Part shown: piece by piece, positions 45,236 to 59,173 of the stretch | How the letters are laid out: every line of letters begins with the position of its first letter | How positions within the stretch are numbered: the first letter of the stretch is position 1 | Source: Endocalyx cinctus | Lineage: Eukaryota; Ascomycota; Sordariomycetes; Amphisphaeriales; Apiosporaceae | Direction: 5' to 3' | Length of the DNA stretch: 64,000 nt | Assembly: GCA_001600455.1 (NCBI GenBank) | Contig: BCKC01000007.1 | Span: 2,978,019-3,042,018, forward strand | Position numbers and translations under genes: made by a program | Notes under the pieces: generated by a model | Databases searched by the model: none | What the model was told of the DNA's origin: nothing | What the model saw: the letters and a program-made list of their open reading frames with translations, nothing else

Positions 45236-47871
45236 TCACTCCAATTCGATCGTGCCTACGATAGTTAGCATTACATGCGTACGAGGACATATAAAAAGAA
45301 AGGAGGAGGGCCGACTTACCAGGAGGTTTTGATGTCGTGTCGTAAACAACTCTCGCAATACCGTCGACTTCGTTGATGATCCGCCTACTAACGGCCTTGA
45401 GGAAACTCCACGAAAACTCGAACGGCTCGGCGCTCATCATGTCCAAGCTAGTCACAGCTCTCAGAACGCAGATATATCCGTAAACCCTGGAATCTCCCTG
45501 TACACCAACGGCTAAAGCACAAATTTCAGTCAGCAAACTACCCATGTACATGTGTGCTTGATATAGCAGCCATTTTCAAGTATAGGAGCACGACAAAAGA
45601 CATACATCGGTTCGAATCAAGCGCGGCGTAGGCTTGGGTGATCTAATCCTGCATTAGTGACTCGTCTCAGGAACGGTGGGGTATTAATGCGAACCTCGTT
45701 ATAAAGACCGGCCTCTTTGATCATGGACATGAAGATATGATCGGCTTTCCTTACGATCTCAACTCTTGCGGGTGTGACCTCCCCTATGATGCGCACTCCG
45801 AGCGCCGGTCCAGGAAACGGATGCCTCATAATAAGATCCTCGTGGATTCCCAATTGGCGACCGAAATTCCTCACCTCGTCCTTGAACCTTTGAAAAAAAA
45901 AAAGTTAGCGGACGTGAAGAGGGGCTTCGGTCATGGACTTACAGCTCTCGAAGGGGCTCAAGCAGCTTGAGTTGAGCTTCCTGTTGTTCACGTTAGCCTC
46001 CACCTCCACGAGCACCGCATCGTACAACTTACGCCGTTCTGCATTCGCGCTGGGAGACCTCCGGCGTTATGATGGGCTAAAAAGGCGTTAGTCATGATTA
46101 TCTAGGGAACATATAGGAAGCGCTTAGACGTACACTTAATCGTAGCCGAAGGACCCTTAAAGCTGAGACTCTCTATCAGATCGGCTGCGCGAAGGTTAGC
46201 TACTCTGATCCCATGAAGGGGTAGATAGATTTGATGACTAACCGTAAAGGGTACCTTGGAGAAACCATTCGACCTTTCCAGCGAGAGGTGTGTTCTCTGC
46301 TTCTTTCTCGATCCTAAGGGTATTATTTCTTAGTTCTCCACAGCTCTCTAAGCAAGTTTGATGAAGTGCGAGCCTACCGGAGTGCCTCAATCTCGAAGAG
46401 ATCGATAACTATTTAGGTTAGTATAATGAGTGAGGAGGACTCCTAGGTGATAACTTACAGGTCCCGCCGATAATCTTCCGCTTGGCCTCTGGTTCTAGGA
46501 CTCCGGCAAGCCTGCCAAGGAAGAGCTCGGACCCATCCACAACAGTAAGGTTTATGCCGAGATGGTGCTCCAGAGACTTTTTAACTTGGGCGCATTCATC
46601 CAGACGCATCAGACCTATGGTGGAGAATTAGAGGATTCACTTTATGCCTATTCGTCACATCGCCTACCGGTGTCTATAAGAATAGCATGGAATCTGTCGC
46701 CGATGGCTTCTTTCATCAGTTTAGCAGCCACCGTACTATCAACACCACCAGAGACAGCTCCAATCTGTAAGCTAGTGAGTAAGTAACCTTAGAGACTGGG
46801 GTAGGAAGAAACACATACGACTTGGGCGGTATTTCCGACAAGCTTTCGGATTCGAATAATCTCCTTCTCGGTAAAGTTTTCCATCTCCCAGTCTGCACGA
46901 GCATTACAAATCTTGAGAGCGAAATTACCAAGGACATCGGTTCCTCGTGCTGTATGAGAGATCTCGGGGTGGAACTGGATGCCTGTCACCAATACTATCA
47001 GCCTGTGCTTTACCAGTCTAGCACGACCGGGAACTACTAACCAAATATCGGCTTCGACGGATGGGCAATGCCAGCGAACTCGGCGTTCTTTGTGCTAGCA
47101 ATAGTCACGAAGCTCTCGGGAAGACGAACGAGCTTGTCGAAGTGGCTCATGAAAACTAGCGAGTAGTAAATATCAGATACACATAAGCTCTTCTCAAGAT
47201 TTACAGAGGCATAGACGAACCATTTAGGGAGTCTCCAAGTCCCTCGAACAGCCGGTCGACGTGGTTGGTGACCTTATGGATGAAAAGGTCCGTCTGGCCG
47301 TATTCTCTAGTAGAACCGCGAGCGACATTTTGTGCGTCGATGCGCCAAGCAAGCTCCTGGCAGCCGTAGCAGATACCCCTGGGAGTATCAGCGGACCTTG
47401 CACCCGTATCAGGCTCAAGTAGCAACTTACAGGATAGGGACCCCGAGATCGAAGATTGCAGGATCGACATCTGGTGGCTATTAGACAATTGACCGGGTTT
47501 TATTTAGTAATGCAAACCACTCACGGGGAGCTCCGTCATCGTAAACAGAGGATGGACCTAATAAGTGTTAGCAGGCTGTGCTTGCGTCTTATATGGGTTA
47601 GGGTTAACACCCACCTCCGCTGAGAATGATACCAACAGGTTTCCAGGTAAGATCCGCAAGCTTAGTAGTGCAACTAAGCATTTCCGCATACACTTTGAGG
47701 GACCGAAGACGGCGGAGGATAAGATGACTGGTTTGAGAACCGAAATCCAGCACCAAGATAGTCTAGATTTCGCCCGTTAGTGACAACTGGTTGGAAGGCG
47801 AACAATGGGGATTTTAATGTACATACGTCAAAGGTACTATGCGGCGCAGCCGCTTCAATGATGTCGCCCAT
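45236..47871 (-). CDS. GUA1: GMP synthase (glutamine-hydrolysing), 18 exons
   Basis: Converts XMP to GMP using glutamine and ATP, the last step of guanine nucleotide synthesis, in the cytosol. I rebuilt 18 exons (47871-47827, 47762-47615, 47557-47525, 47470-47431, 47378-47221, 47155-47042, 46982-46819, 46764-46668, 46614-46459, 46408-46378, 46313-46243, 46184-46134, 46076-46033, 45980-45943, 45887-45695, 45642-45606, 45511-45320, 45255-45236). They sum to 1632 nt, 543 aa, with consistent phase. The glutaminase domain has [32 protein letters not shown], the nucleophile in [10 protein letters not shown], and [11 protein letters not shown]. The synthetase domain has the PP-loop [13 protein letters not shown] and [27 protein letters not shown]. 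The C-terminus ends SKPPGTIELE, the conserved family end. Seventeen introns average about 59 nt; exons as small as 20-45 nt are common. Odd but internally consistent; no lesion seen. Confidence 0.95.
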
Positions 47872-49359
47872 CGTGAAAGGATAATTTTGCCAGAAGTACT
47901 AAAAGTGACCTGAAATTTATGCAGGCAATCTAGGCATAGCTTGATAAGAAAATGAGAATCTTTTCTAGTATCCTCAGCGTGTGCGCGCTAGTGGGGCAGA
48001 TATGGCACGTGCGCTAGCGTTTATTGCTGCTTAAGGATGATGGGTGGGGCTCCATCATTGGTGCACCTTCTACATATTCTTGTACAACACCCAAATGTTA
48101 CAAGATGCGCTCAACTGGTAGACGTCGTTATGTCATGTCTAACATATATCTATGGATACGCATAGTATACGGCCGTTAGTATTACGAACTCATAGCTCGT
48201 ACAGTTGAAAAATAAGCCTAATCAGAAATTTATTAAATTTAAAACATGGGTATAATGAATATATATATGATCATTTATGATGAAAAACGAGGGTTGGTGA
48301 AGAAGGGCGAGAACATCGCTGTGCGAAATAACGTGTTTCCAGCTGGGTGGCGTCCAGGTATAGAGGTAGCAATTTTGGCAAAAGTAATTCGTATTATCGA
48401 CCTAATGACCGTACTTCACAAAGTAGAGATATGGTGAAAATGGCCTGACAGCCGAATTATTATAGAACGAAAAGTGTTTATGAAATTTTCCTGAGCGATA
48501 ACGGTGATAATTTCTGAGAATGATGGGGAGTCCGCTGATATGAAGGATCAGAGTCGAAAATAATCTAGGTTACTTTATCCATATATATTTCCCCTTTCTC
48601 ATCATACAGAACCCGGTACACGTTTCGGGACCAAACCCACTATACCGGTAGCATACTTCCGAATACCTGCTCCTGACACAATGCTATTATTTACAAAATT
48701 GAAGTCCAATGCATTATACAGGAATTCATAATAAGTCCAGTTAATAACACGCCGGTAAAGGGGAAATTAAATGATATGAAACAATTAGTATGGTAATTTT
48801 CTATATAATTGCTCCCAAACATCCTATTGACTCACTTATCTATCTCTATCGCTACCAAAGTGGGGTTTGCCTGCTTACTTAGCATTTAGCTTACCACATT
48901 ATGACCTAAAACTATGCTGCCAAAAGAAAAGTGGAGTTTACGACATCGATAGCACCATCTTCAATAAATTGATCTGCCACACACACTTGACGTCATGCAA
49001 GGGTAAATTCAGGGTCTTTCTGTAGCCTCATTGGTAAGTATAGTCAAATGGCAAACAAGATAGAAACGGGAGCTACGTAACCTTACAGAACTCCACGCTT
49101 GATCGTCATAATCATATTTGACAACTTTGATCTCTCGATCTAAGATCTACTAGTACCAGCCTTAGGAAGGGCTCGGTTGAAGTCTTTGTGTATATAAAGA
49201 AGGTTATATTCCTCCATCGAGACCTAAACATGCCTGTAGATTTCACAATCATATCAATCAATACCTAAAGCAAACAAGACCTAAAATTCCAGACCTAAGA
49301 AACCAAACAAAACCATCTATATAATTTATTTACCGTATCAACTATAATTAAACGCCAAA
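47872..49359. other. Divergent spacer with TATA box
   Basis: Promoter region of GMP synthase at its left end. At its right end a TATA-like GTATATAAAG lies at about 49188-49197, then a CA-rich leader for the 49360 gene. The frame at 48246-48437 has no recognisable domain and is not called. Confidence 0.45.
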
Positions 49360-49694
49360 ATGCCTTTCGGTGTCAGTCGTACCAGTCGCCATCATCACAC
49401 TACCACTCACACACACGCCGCTCCCGTTCATCACCAGAAGCGCCACGCCTCTCTCGGCGACAAGATCAGCGGCGCCATGCTCAAGCTTAAGGGCACCTTG
49501 ACGCACCGTCCCGGCCAAAAGGTACATTTTCCCCTTACAACATCCTGAGCACAAGTAAATATTACAAAAGAACGAAAGAAAGAAGCTAACCATGATCAAT
49601 CACACAACAGGCCGCGGGTACTCGTCGCATGCGCGGAACCGACGGCCGTGGAAGCCACCGAAGTTCTCGATTCATGACACGCCGCCGTTATTAA
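49360..49694 (+). CDS. Small conserved basic, His-rich fungal protein
   Basis: Exons 49360-49521 and 49611-49694 (89-nt intron, GTACAT to AACAG with CTAAC branch) give 81 aa. The N-terminus MPFGVSRTS is followed by a His/Thr-rich stretch (RHHHTTTHTH), then SLGDKISGAMLKLKGTLTHRPGQK and, across the splice, AAGTRRMRGTDGRGSHR. The block LTxRPGQKAAGTRRMRGTDGRG is, to my knowledge, conserved in a family of very short Pezizomycotina proteins of unknown function. Highly basic, no signal peptide. A TATA box and long CA-rich leader suggest strong expression. Function not known. Confidence 0.8.
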
Positions 49695-51177
49695 TTTAAT
49701 GTAATACGATACTTATACATATCGACGCTTTGGAATGGAGGATAGCTTGAGAGATAATGTGATCGCGAGCTGTGTACAACTTGAGACAAACGATACCCTG
49801 AATATGTTTTTGTTGGCGATGGGGGGTTTACCAGTAGTTATATATCATGACCTGTACGAATAAGATTTTACGATTATATGTTTCATATTTTTTCCACGCT
49901 ATGACTTTTGAGTGACCCCCGACCTGGAATGATATACGGAGAGTTTGGCGTTACTCACAATGTCAGATTCTCTCCCACGCAAGTATCAAAAATGTGAAAA
50001 GAGCTTTCATAATGATAGAGAAAACGTCAAATGAATTACCAGGGAAAGGGTCTACAATATACGCTTAGAAATGGTATAAAATTATATATGTATCTGTGTA
50101 CCACTCTGGACCACATAGTCAGAAGCTATGGTGGCAAACATCGGTACAGCTCCGGTTCTACACCTATTGTCAGTGCTATCAATTGAGCAGAGAAATTATT
50201 CTGAATACCGTATTTTACAGGAGGATGGAAGGACACGAGTCTCTGGGCAAGTCAAAGTTCAAGTAGAGTAGTGACAGGACTTTTAAAGCATTTCATTGAC
50301 CGTGTTCGACTAAAATGGATAGGGGCATGGGAAAACTCGATCATGCATCTTATGAGTCCTTTCGAGGAAGAGACATTCTAGCCTCGAGGCGAAAACAGGA
50401 GAAACCCCATGTCATTGAGTTTCACCGAGCCTCTAGCTAGTCGAGGGAATGTACGACCAGTTAGGGAATATATACTAGGGTAGAAATCCTGTCCAAAACC
50501 GGAGGAGAATGCGACGTGGATAGTAAGTTCCTGTGCATGATCAATTAGGGAACCATTGCGATATCAGTCAAATGCCGGTCCCGGTATTTGGAACATTCAA
50601 GAGGCCATGAATATGTAGTATACCACAGGTACCCCCATAGTTTTCGTTTCTCCCTCGGAGGATGTTCGCTCTAAGGAGGCATAATAGAGTTGGGCAAGCG
50701 ACAACCAGTGATTTTCGAGTTTTCCCAAAGTTTACCGCAGCATAAGATACTTCGCGAAGAAGAACTTGAGCTCGCGCGCCGATAATTTCATGCGCTACAG
50801 GCGCGGCCGTGACATATCCGCCCGAGGCAGGAGTGAATGAGCTGCAGGAACACTCATTGTACCTGGCGATGAAGACGGCAAACCAGGCCATAAATCCTCG
50901 CTCCCGCCTGTTGACGGTGTGGTAAAGACGCCGGGCTCTCCCTACCGGCATGTCTTGTCATCGATGGTCTAGTTTGGGGTATGACTTACTTTCCTTTTTC
51001 TTTTCTCTTTACTCCGGATAGATCCGATCCATACCTCGTATCTCCAATAAAGATATTGAAGGGTTAAACAAAACTTTCCAATAACCCATTCATCGTATGC
51101 GTGGTAAATTATTTCCTTTTAGAACCCCTTAACTACTTTGTCAATAAGCCGACGTAAGTACGGCCACGTAATCGGGC
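49695..51177. other. Spacer with no supported gene
   Basis: A minus-strand frame at 50568-50951 includes a GC-richer patch (about 50740-50900) that might be an old gene fragment, but I could not place it in a family. The rest is AT-rich. Confidence 0.4.
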
Positions 51178-51590
51178 GCGTCCGTGCGCCCGCGTATTCC
51201 ACTTTACAGGCCTCCCCTTCTCCTACGGCGTGTTTCAGGCCAACCACGCACGAGCCGTTCGCCGGGGGGTTACCGCTGATCGTCGGCGTTCCGTCGCATC
51301 CTCTCACGATGGGAGGGTTCGTCCCGACCGCCGATCTTTTCCGGCCTTATTAACGGCTCGCCAACGTCTTCTACGGCCTCTTCGCCGGTTCCTTCGACTC
51401 GGCCTGGCCCGGGATCACGAAGGAGGCGGCCGTTCGCAACGGTAGCGGTGGCGGCGGGGGCTACGTTGACCAGAGTACGGTGTCGGCGTGGCTAGCCGCG
51501 GGCCGAGGCATCGGAAACGGGGTTGTTGGTTCCTTTAATGAAGTTCTGGTAAAGGGATCTCCGTGGAAGGAAAATACGAGAATGATATAG
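51178..51590 (+). pseudogene. Remnant of an MFS (MCT/MCH-type) transporter
   Basis: A GC-rich island in AT-rich DNA. It encodes two transporter pieces. The first, TGLPFSYGVFQANHA, continues as HEPFAGGLPLIVGV only after a one-base change of frame; it resembles the first membrane helix region of monocarboxylate-type MFS proteins. After a stop, the frame near 51357 reads LANVFYGLFAGSFDSAWPGITKEAA, then AAGRGIGNGVVGSFNEVLVKGSPW. This matches a late membrane-helix region of the same family (usual wording FAGSFSSxWPG and LLAAGRGIGN). The middle of the protein and the ends are missing, so this is a decayed, internally deleted copy. Surrounding AT-rich sequence fits repeat-induced point mutation or simple decay. 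Confidence 0.65.
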
Positions 51591-52747
51591 TGACGATAAC
51601 GAATACGGTAAATTAACCGTATTCACTGGTGTTACAGTCCTCTTTGGTGATGCAAACTTCATTTAGTACAAACTTGGATGTCTATAAAAAATATTATTAT
51701 TTTATATAGCCCATATGTTATCATACCTGGAAAGATTTTGAGATTTTCGATTTTTAAGAAACTACTAGAATCTTTGTCAAATTGGCGATACACTACGCAG
51801 CTACGGAGATGCAGAATCCCGAAATCCCCTTACTTGCAGTACGGAGTGCTTTGTTAGTATTTGATCCAACTTAAGCGAGCGAACTCGGGACACGGTACTC
51901 TGTACACGATGCATGTCAGCAAACTAACCTTTTTACAGGCGCACTACGATAAGATTTACCCGAGATTAAAGTGATTTTTCTAATATACTCAGCCTGATTG
52001 GTCGTCGGAGTAAGAATATATTTTTATCTCGATTTAGGAGGTGTAATCAGTGACTTAGTAGTATTGCCTTGGTAAGTATTGAATAGTAGTAAATGATATA
52101 CAAAAGTACATACAAAGTAACGGAGTAAATTACTTTCCCTTCTAAGAAAAAAAACCCTTACTCTGCTTACAGCGAATATCGCGTTAGTGAATGAAATATT
52201 TAGAGGGGCAGAGGGGCAGAGGGGCAAGAAACAGTTACAAACGCCAATTGAAACATCGCTAAAAACGAACACTTTGACTTAATAACTCAACTAAGCCCAT
52301 TCGATAAACACTCTTTGTATATTATTGGTCTTCTTCAACCTCTTCTACCATCCATTCTGATAAATTTCTCTTCACCTCGGTTGTCTTCTTATTGTGACTG
52401 TATAAGTAGCAAACGAACAGATCTACTTAGATCTGTCGAGTTTATACTTCTTCTTTGATTAACAGCCCTTAAGCCTTATCAAAATTGAGCTTACTGTCTA
52501 GTTTCTTCCACCTCATTCCCTCATTCGCGCAAAAGCGGACGTTAAAATATTTAGTAAAATATTTAAAAATAAAAATAAAAATAATCCATCCGTCCATCTT
52601 ACACCCTAGTGTCATCTTCTACTTTTTCGCTTTCTTTTTTTTTTCCTGCATACATTTTCATTGTAATCGTACAAAGAAAATTAAAAGACATAGACATTTA
52701 AAAAAAAAAAAAAAAAAAAAGCACGCCATAATACACACACATACACA
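51591..52747. other. Spacer and leader of the HEM2 gene
   Basis: AT-rich spacer. It holds a three-copy GAGGGGCA-type repeat at about 52203-52227, an A-tract of about 20 nt at 52701-52720 and an ACACAC run just before the HEM2 start. Confidence 0.5.
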
Positions 52748-54001
<1,254 letters not shown>

Positions 54002-55224
54002 GAAAAAGAGGGGATATTATTTATGAATTGATTAATGAGGTGATTAAACACAAAATCAAATGATTAGGTTGAACTTGGGTGCGAGGGAGGAAAACCGCTT
54101 TGCTTTCTTGCAAAAACAGGATATCATTACCGTCGCTTTTCTTATTTTTTATCCCTTACTGTCTGGGGTTACTAGTTAGATTCTTCATGAGGCGTTAAAA
54201 AACGGGGGACATTGTTTTTTCTAGTAGAGCATGGAACGAGAGCGGTTTTGCTCGTCTACATGCATGCATTCATATATATACTTATAAAATATACTACTTT
54301 CGTATTATTTCTAGAGCAAGAGAAGAGAGTGGTTAAACTAAAAATAAAAAACTATTACTACATTACAAACATCTCAGATTTTACGTTTACAGATGGATGA
54401 TGGACTGGACATGAAGTATACGATACATATTTCGAGAGTAAAATAACATGAAAAAAAGGTCATAAAACAAATGACCCTGTGTTCCTAGGACAAATCTGTG
54501 AAGCCGAAATACACATCGTTATTCGGAGATGCGACAACTAATAAATTAAGCAAGATTAAAAGCCATCGCCGTGACAGAACGTTTTTCTTGACCTACCCTT
54601 CTTCCATTTATAACTTGCCAGAATTATGGAAACGGTAGATACTGTGGAATGCACAAAAAAGATTCTAGTTTGTTTACTTGTTTGTTGTTCTGCTGCTTTT
54701 CCTGGCTTTAAATATCTGGTCATCCAGTCGTATGTGTCACTAATCCTGTGCGGATTTCGCGTAGCCAGCCTTGTTCGTTTCTCTCAAAGTAGACCCAAAA
54801 AGAAAAAAAAAGTTAAAAATCATCATTCAAGGTAGAGAACCTTGACTTATTTATTGACTGCAGCACGAAGTATCTAACTGTAATACAACCCGGTAGAACT
54901 CCTTTCCCTAGCCGGATGAGATATTTTGTGAATCCATCCCTGATCTATTATCATAAAACCCTATTCCATTCATATAAGGGAAATGAGAAGAATAGCACAG
55001 ACGCAAGCAGTCGGCATCTCTTCCGAGATCTCTCCTCCCACTTCAATTCTCGCCCTAATACGAAAGAAAAACAAAAATTACACCGCTAATGTACTAATTT
55101 TACCCTCCCTGCGAGAATACATGCATATTAATCATGGTACGAACGGTCGCAATTAAGCAGGTTTACTCGCTTCATCAAAGAATAAACACTTCATTCCGTA
55201 TCACTAGATAGCCGTTCAAACAGC
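54002..55224. other. Convergent spacer
   Basis: 3' regions of HEM2 and the ISWI gene. AT-rich with short frames lacking domains. Nothing else seen. Confidence 0.45.
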
Positions 55225-58200
55225 TTACTTCTTCTTTCCCTTGGCTTTTGACTTGGACGCCGGTGCTGAATTCGTAGATCCTACACTGGAAGCTCGCGAA
55301 GATGGTGCAGCCGAGGTAGCTTTGCTGCTACTCTTGACGTTGTCGATCGTCTTGTTCTACTATCGAGTTAGCATGGGACGATTTCGTTCAGGAACGGTAT
55401 GCATGCAACTTACCTTAGCACCATTCTTAGTCTTCTTTTTCGCAGGAGCCATGCCGAGGATACTATCTTCGTCATTCTCGTCATCGTCAGGTTCCCTCTT
55501 ACCCTTGCCGTTCACTCCATTGGGTTTGCTAGGATGTACCTCCTCGAATTCCTTCATAATAGTAGTGAGAAGGGTGGTACATCGGCGACTAATCTCGATA
55601 GGTGTGCGGCTAAGGAAGAACCAGTCAAAGCGAAACAGAGGGCTCTCCCGTATTTCGTCGCGAACTCGCTCAAAGATTCCTTCCGAATCAATACCAAATT
55701 TGTCCAGCATCACGAGAAGGAATCGATCCTCTTCTTCGGTGTAAACCTTCTTGTTGGTGGTTGATACAGAGTAGTTAATCTTCATCTGCTGAAGAGGTAC
55801 CCGGTATTGCTGCATCTTCTTGCGAAGCATCTTACGCTGGTGCTCCGTCTTGCGCATCCTCTCTTCGCCGGTTTCAATAACCTGAAGGTATTTGTTGTAG
55901 TCTGAAATTTCGGTGTACCGCTGCCAGAACACCTTAGCGTAGGCCTTGATCTCGGCGGTGTCCTTGCTGTCGACTTCGTCGGCAATCTTGTCGAAATCAC
56001 TGCGACCGTACTTGGCAGATCCGTTGATAAATTGTTGGAAATCACGCTTGTTCCAGTCGCTAAAACCTTGCATCGAGAGTTTCTGCTTTTCTTCCTGCTC
56101 CTCTTCGGTAAGAGCGGTAGCATTATCAATCTCCTGCTGATCCAGAGCTCGTTCCGCTTCTCGCTCCTCGAGGGTCTCATCATCTCCGTCAGCGAGAGGT
56201 ACTTTATATCCGATCTCCTTTCGATAGAATGCGGTCTCGCGGTCTTGAAGGTCTCGAAGTCTCGGCGGATAGAATTGGTAGTCATGAACAGCAATCTGTT
56301 TCGGAGCCCTGGGAGCTTTTGGTTTGGCCTCCGCCTTACTGGTTCCATAGATCGCCTGTCTATAAAACTTATCAACCGAGTATGACTGTTCCTTGCGTTC
56401 ACGTTTTGCAGGATTAATCCAGCTGATTCCAATCTCCTTCTTGCGTGTACCAAAGTTCTCGCCATTCCACTCGTATGCGGACTCTGAAGAGAACTTTTGA
56501 AGATCATCCAGACCCAACTTCTCATACTTCGCGTTGAGCTCTTTAGTTCGGTTTTCTCCCTTTGCTAGGATAGCCTCGATATCGTCGTCATTCAGGTCAC
56601 TACCATTAGCGCCCAATCCAGTAGTGCCCTTGCTCTGGAAGACCTTCTCTGCACCATGTTGGATCATACTGAGAAGTTCATCTCTACCAGCCGGGCCCTT
56701 AGCTCCGGGGTGAGCACGGCCTTGTTGGATAACGAGCTGATCAAGACGCAATTTCTGAGCCGCGCGCTCGAGGACTTTCTCCTCGATGGCATTTTCGGTG
56801 ACAAATCTATAAACGACGACCTGTTTCGTCTGGCCAATTCGGTGAGCACGGTCCATCGCTTGAAGATCAGCTTGCGGGTTCCAATCGCTGTCGTAAAGAA
56901 CGACTATGTCGGCGCTAGTCAGATTGATACCGAGACCTCCAGCTCTGGTGGTGAGAAGGAAGATGAATTTCTCCGAGCCCGGCTTGTTGTATTCATCGAT
57001 AGCAGCAACTCGATCTTCATGCGCGGTTCCTCCGTCAATACGACAATACTTGTACTCGCGGAATACGCAGTAGTCTTCCAGGATATCCAGCAGACGGCTC
57101 ATCTGAGAAAAGATCAGAACACGGCTGCCCTGCTGCTGCATCCTCTTCAACAGTCTATCCAGTAAAGCCATCTTTCCGGAGTTGAAAACCAGGTGCTCGT
57201 CCGTAGTGTAAGGCGGACCAGGCTCGGCTCCCTCGAACAAATACGGGTGGTTACAACATTTACGGAGTTGCATGACGATGTTAAGGAGCCGAGTTTTTGA
57301 TTCCTTCTTGCCGTTTGCACCATTCACGGCATCAATATCCTTCTCCAAGATCTTTTGGTACCATTTAATCTGCATCTCAGACATGCCGATGTAAAGATTG
57401 ACTTCCTTCTTCGGAAGTAAGCTCTTCTCGACATCAGCCTTAACACGACGCAGAAGAAAGGGTCGAAGGACTCGGTGGAGCTGCTGCACTACGGTGTCCT
57501 GGTCCTGATCTTGTCCCGAGAACCACTGATCGAAAGCCTCCGAGTCGCCGAAAACGTCTGGTAGTAAGAAGTTGAGGAGTGCCCATAGTTCGTGAAGGTT
57601 GTTTTGTAACGGGGTTCCAGTGATGAGTAGTCGGTTTCGGGAGTTAAACATGCGAATAACTTGGGCTAACGCGGATTCCTCGTTCTTGATACGGTGAGCC
57701 TCATCGATGATGATATACTCCCACGCAAACTTCTTGATGTGAGACTTTTCTCGTAAGATCATCTCATAACTGGTAATACAAACGTCGAACTTTTCATCGA
57801 TTAGTCGCTCGTTGATCAGGGCATGACGTTCGTCCTTATTACCCTGGAGGACAAGAACATTGACTTCGGGTGTCCACTTCTCGAATTCGCGCTTCCAGTT
57901 GTCGAGTGTCGACTTAGGTACCATGATGAGATGGGGACCCTTGATGTCCATAATATGTCGTAGGTAGCCTAGGAAGGAAATCGTCTGCAGAGTTTTTCCC
58001 AGACCCATCTCATCTGCCAGTATACCAGAGATACCATTTTCGTGCAAAGAGATCAACCAGTTCAAACCGGCAACCTGGTAATCTCTCATGGTGCCTTGGA
58101 TGAAGGAGGGTGACTCTCTGAAGACGGTTTCGGCAGAACCGCCATGCTTCTCGTCATCTAATAATTCAGCATCTTCCTCGGCCTCGGTTCGGCGGGCGCG

Positions 58201-58752
58201 TTCCGTAGCCGCGCCGCCTTGTCGAACATTCTTTTTCTTAGACTTAGCCGCATCTTCGTTTTGGCGATCGATCTCGTGCATAATTTCGCGAATCTTAGGA
58301 TTAGGATTGGTCTCGATGAAATGACGGAAAAGATCGGTTAGGCCCAAAAGGTAGCGAAATCTTCGGATGCTATCGTCATCCTTTGATTCACCTAACCGGT
58401 CGTGTTTCTTGCCAAATATACTTCTTCGTAGCTGGCTAGCTTCTGAGCGCTTCTTCCGGCCATCTATATGTTCGTCTACTATACTGTTGTTGTTTGTATC
58501 GGAGTCGGTGTAATCTGGGGTTTCATCGACTTCCTATTTCTCCAACATTAGCAAGCTTTGTAATAAAAAAAAGGAAGGGGAAAAAAGTCAACTGTTAGAA
58601 GCGCATATGTATGCATATACATCTGTTTGATCGGTTTTGTAAGAAGGAGCGAAACTTACCATTTCGTCGTGGTGATTTGATACATTTTCTTGAACATCTG
58701 ACATAGACGCGTCGGCGTCAACGGCGCTTGATCTGGGACGAGACGGTGCCAT
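55225..58752 (-). CDS. ISWI-type chromatin-remodelling ATPase
   Basis: Exons 58752-58660, 58533-55414 and 55356-55225 join in phase to 1114 aa. ATP-driven nucleosome sliding and spacing enzyme of the nucleus. After an acidic, disordered N-terminus come SNF2 helicase motifs: [19 protein letters not shown] (I), [12 protein letters not shown] (II), [21 protein letters not shown] (III), and the second lobe with [20 protein letters not shown] and [15 protein letters not shown] (V-VI). The HAND-SANT-SLIDE part follows: [52 protein letters not shown]. The tail is a Lys/Ser-rich basic extension in the last small exon, ending KAKGKKK. The last acceptor is taken at TAGTAG|AAC so the frame stays open. 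Whether ISW1 or ISW2 in yeast terms is not decided. Confidence 0.94.
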
Positions 58753-59136
58753 GTTGAGTGGTAAATGCACTCGTTTTCAACGCGACTTTGACGCGACGAT
58801 TCTTTATGTGGGGTGAAATTTGAAGAGAGAAGGGGAAAAAGAGAGAGATGACAGGATATCAGTTAAACGCGCCCTTGTTCATATCTCAATTAAAAGTTAT
58901 AAAATGAAAATTACCCTAAGCAGCAGAGATATGGTGGAAATGTTGGTTCCAGGTGTTTGAGATGAAGGTGCATAGGTTTATATAAGAAGTATGGAGTGAT
59001 GTGAATATTTGAAGATGTAGAGAGTGTGAATATTAATTAATCAATGGAATTAAAAATGCCCGAATAAAGTTGCTTGCTTAAAGGTAAGGATATATGCCTT
59101 TAAAGGGGCACTAGTATATATCTATTCATTCCCTAC

Positions 59137-59173
59137 CTTATCAGCTTATCAGCTTATCAGCTTATCAGCTTAT
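59137..59173. repeat. CTTATCAG tandem repeat
   Basis: Four complete copies of an 8-bp unit and a partial fifth; simple intergenic repeat. Confidence 0.85.

Noticed and set aside
48246..48437. 63-aa frame MGIMNIYMIIYDEKRG
   Set aside because: Isolated, AT-rich, no leader or family; chance frame.
50568..50951. Minus-strand 127-aa frame with GGYVTAAPVAHEIIGARAQ, loosely like a sugar-transporter loop
   Set aside because: Similarity is too weak and short to call a gene or a named pseudogene; kept only as a possible old fragment.
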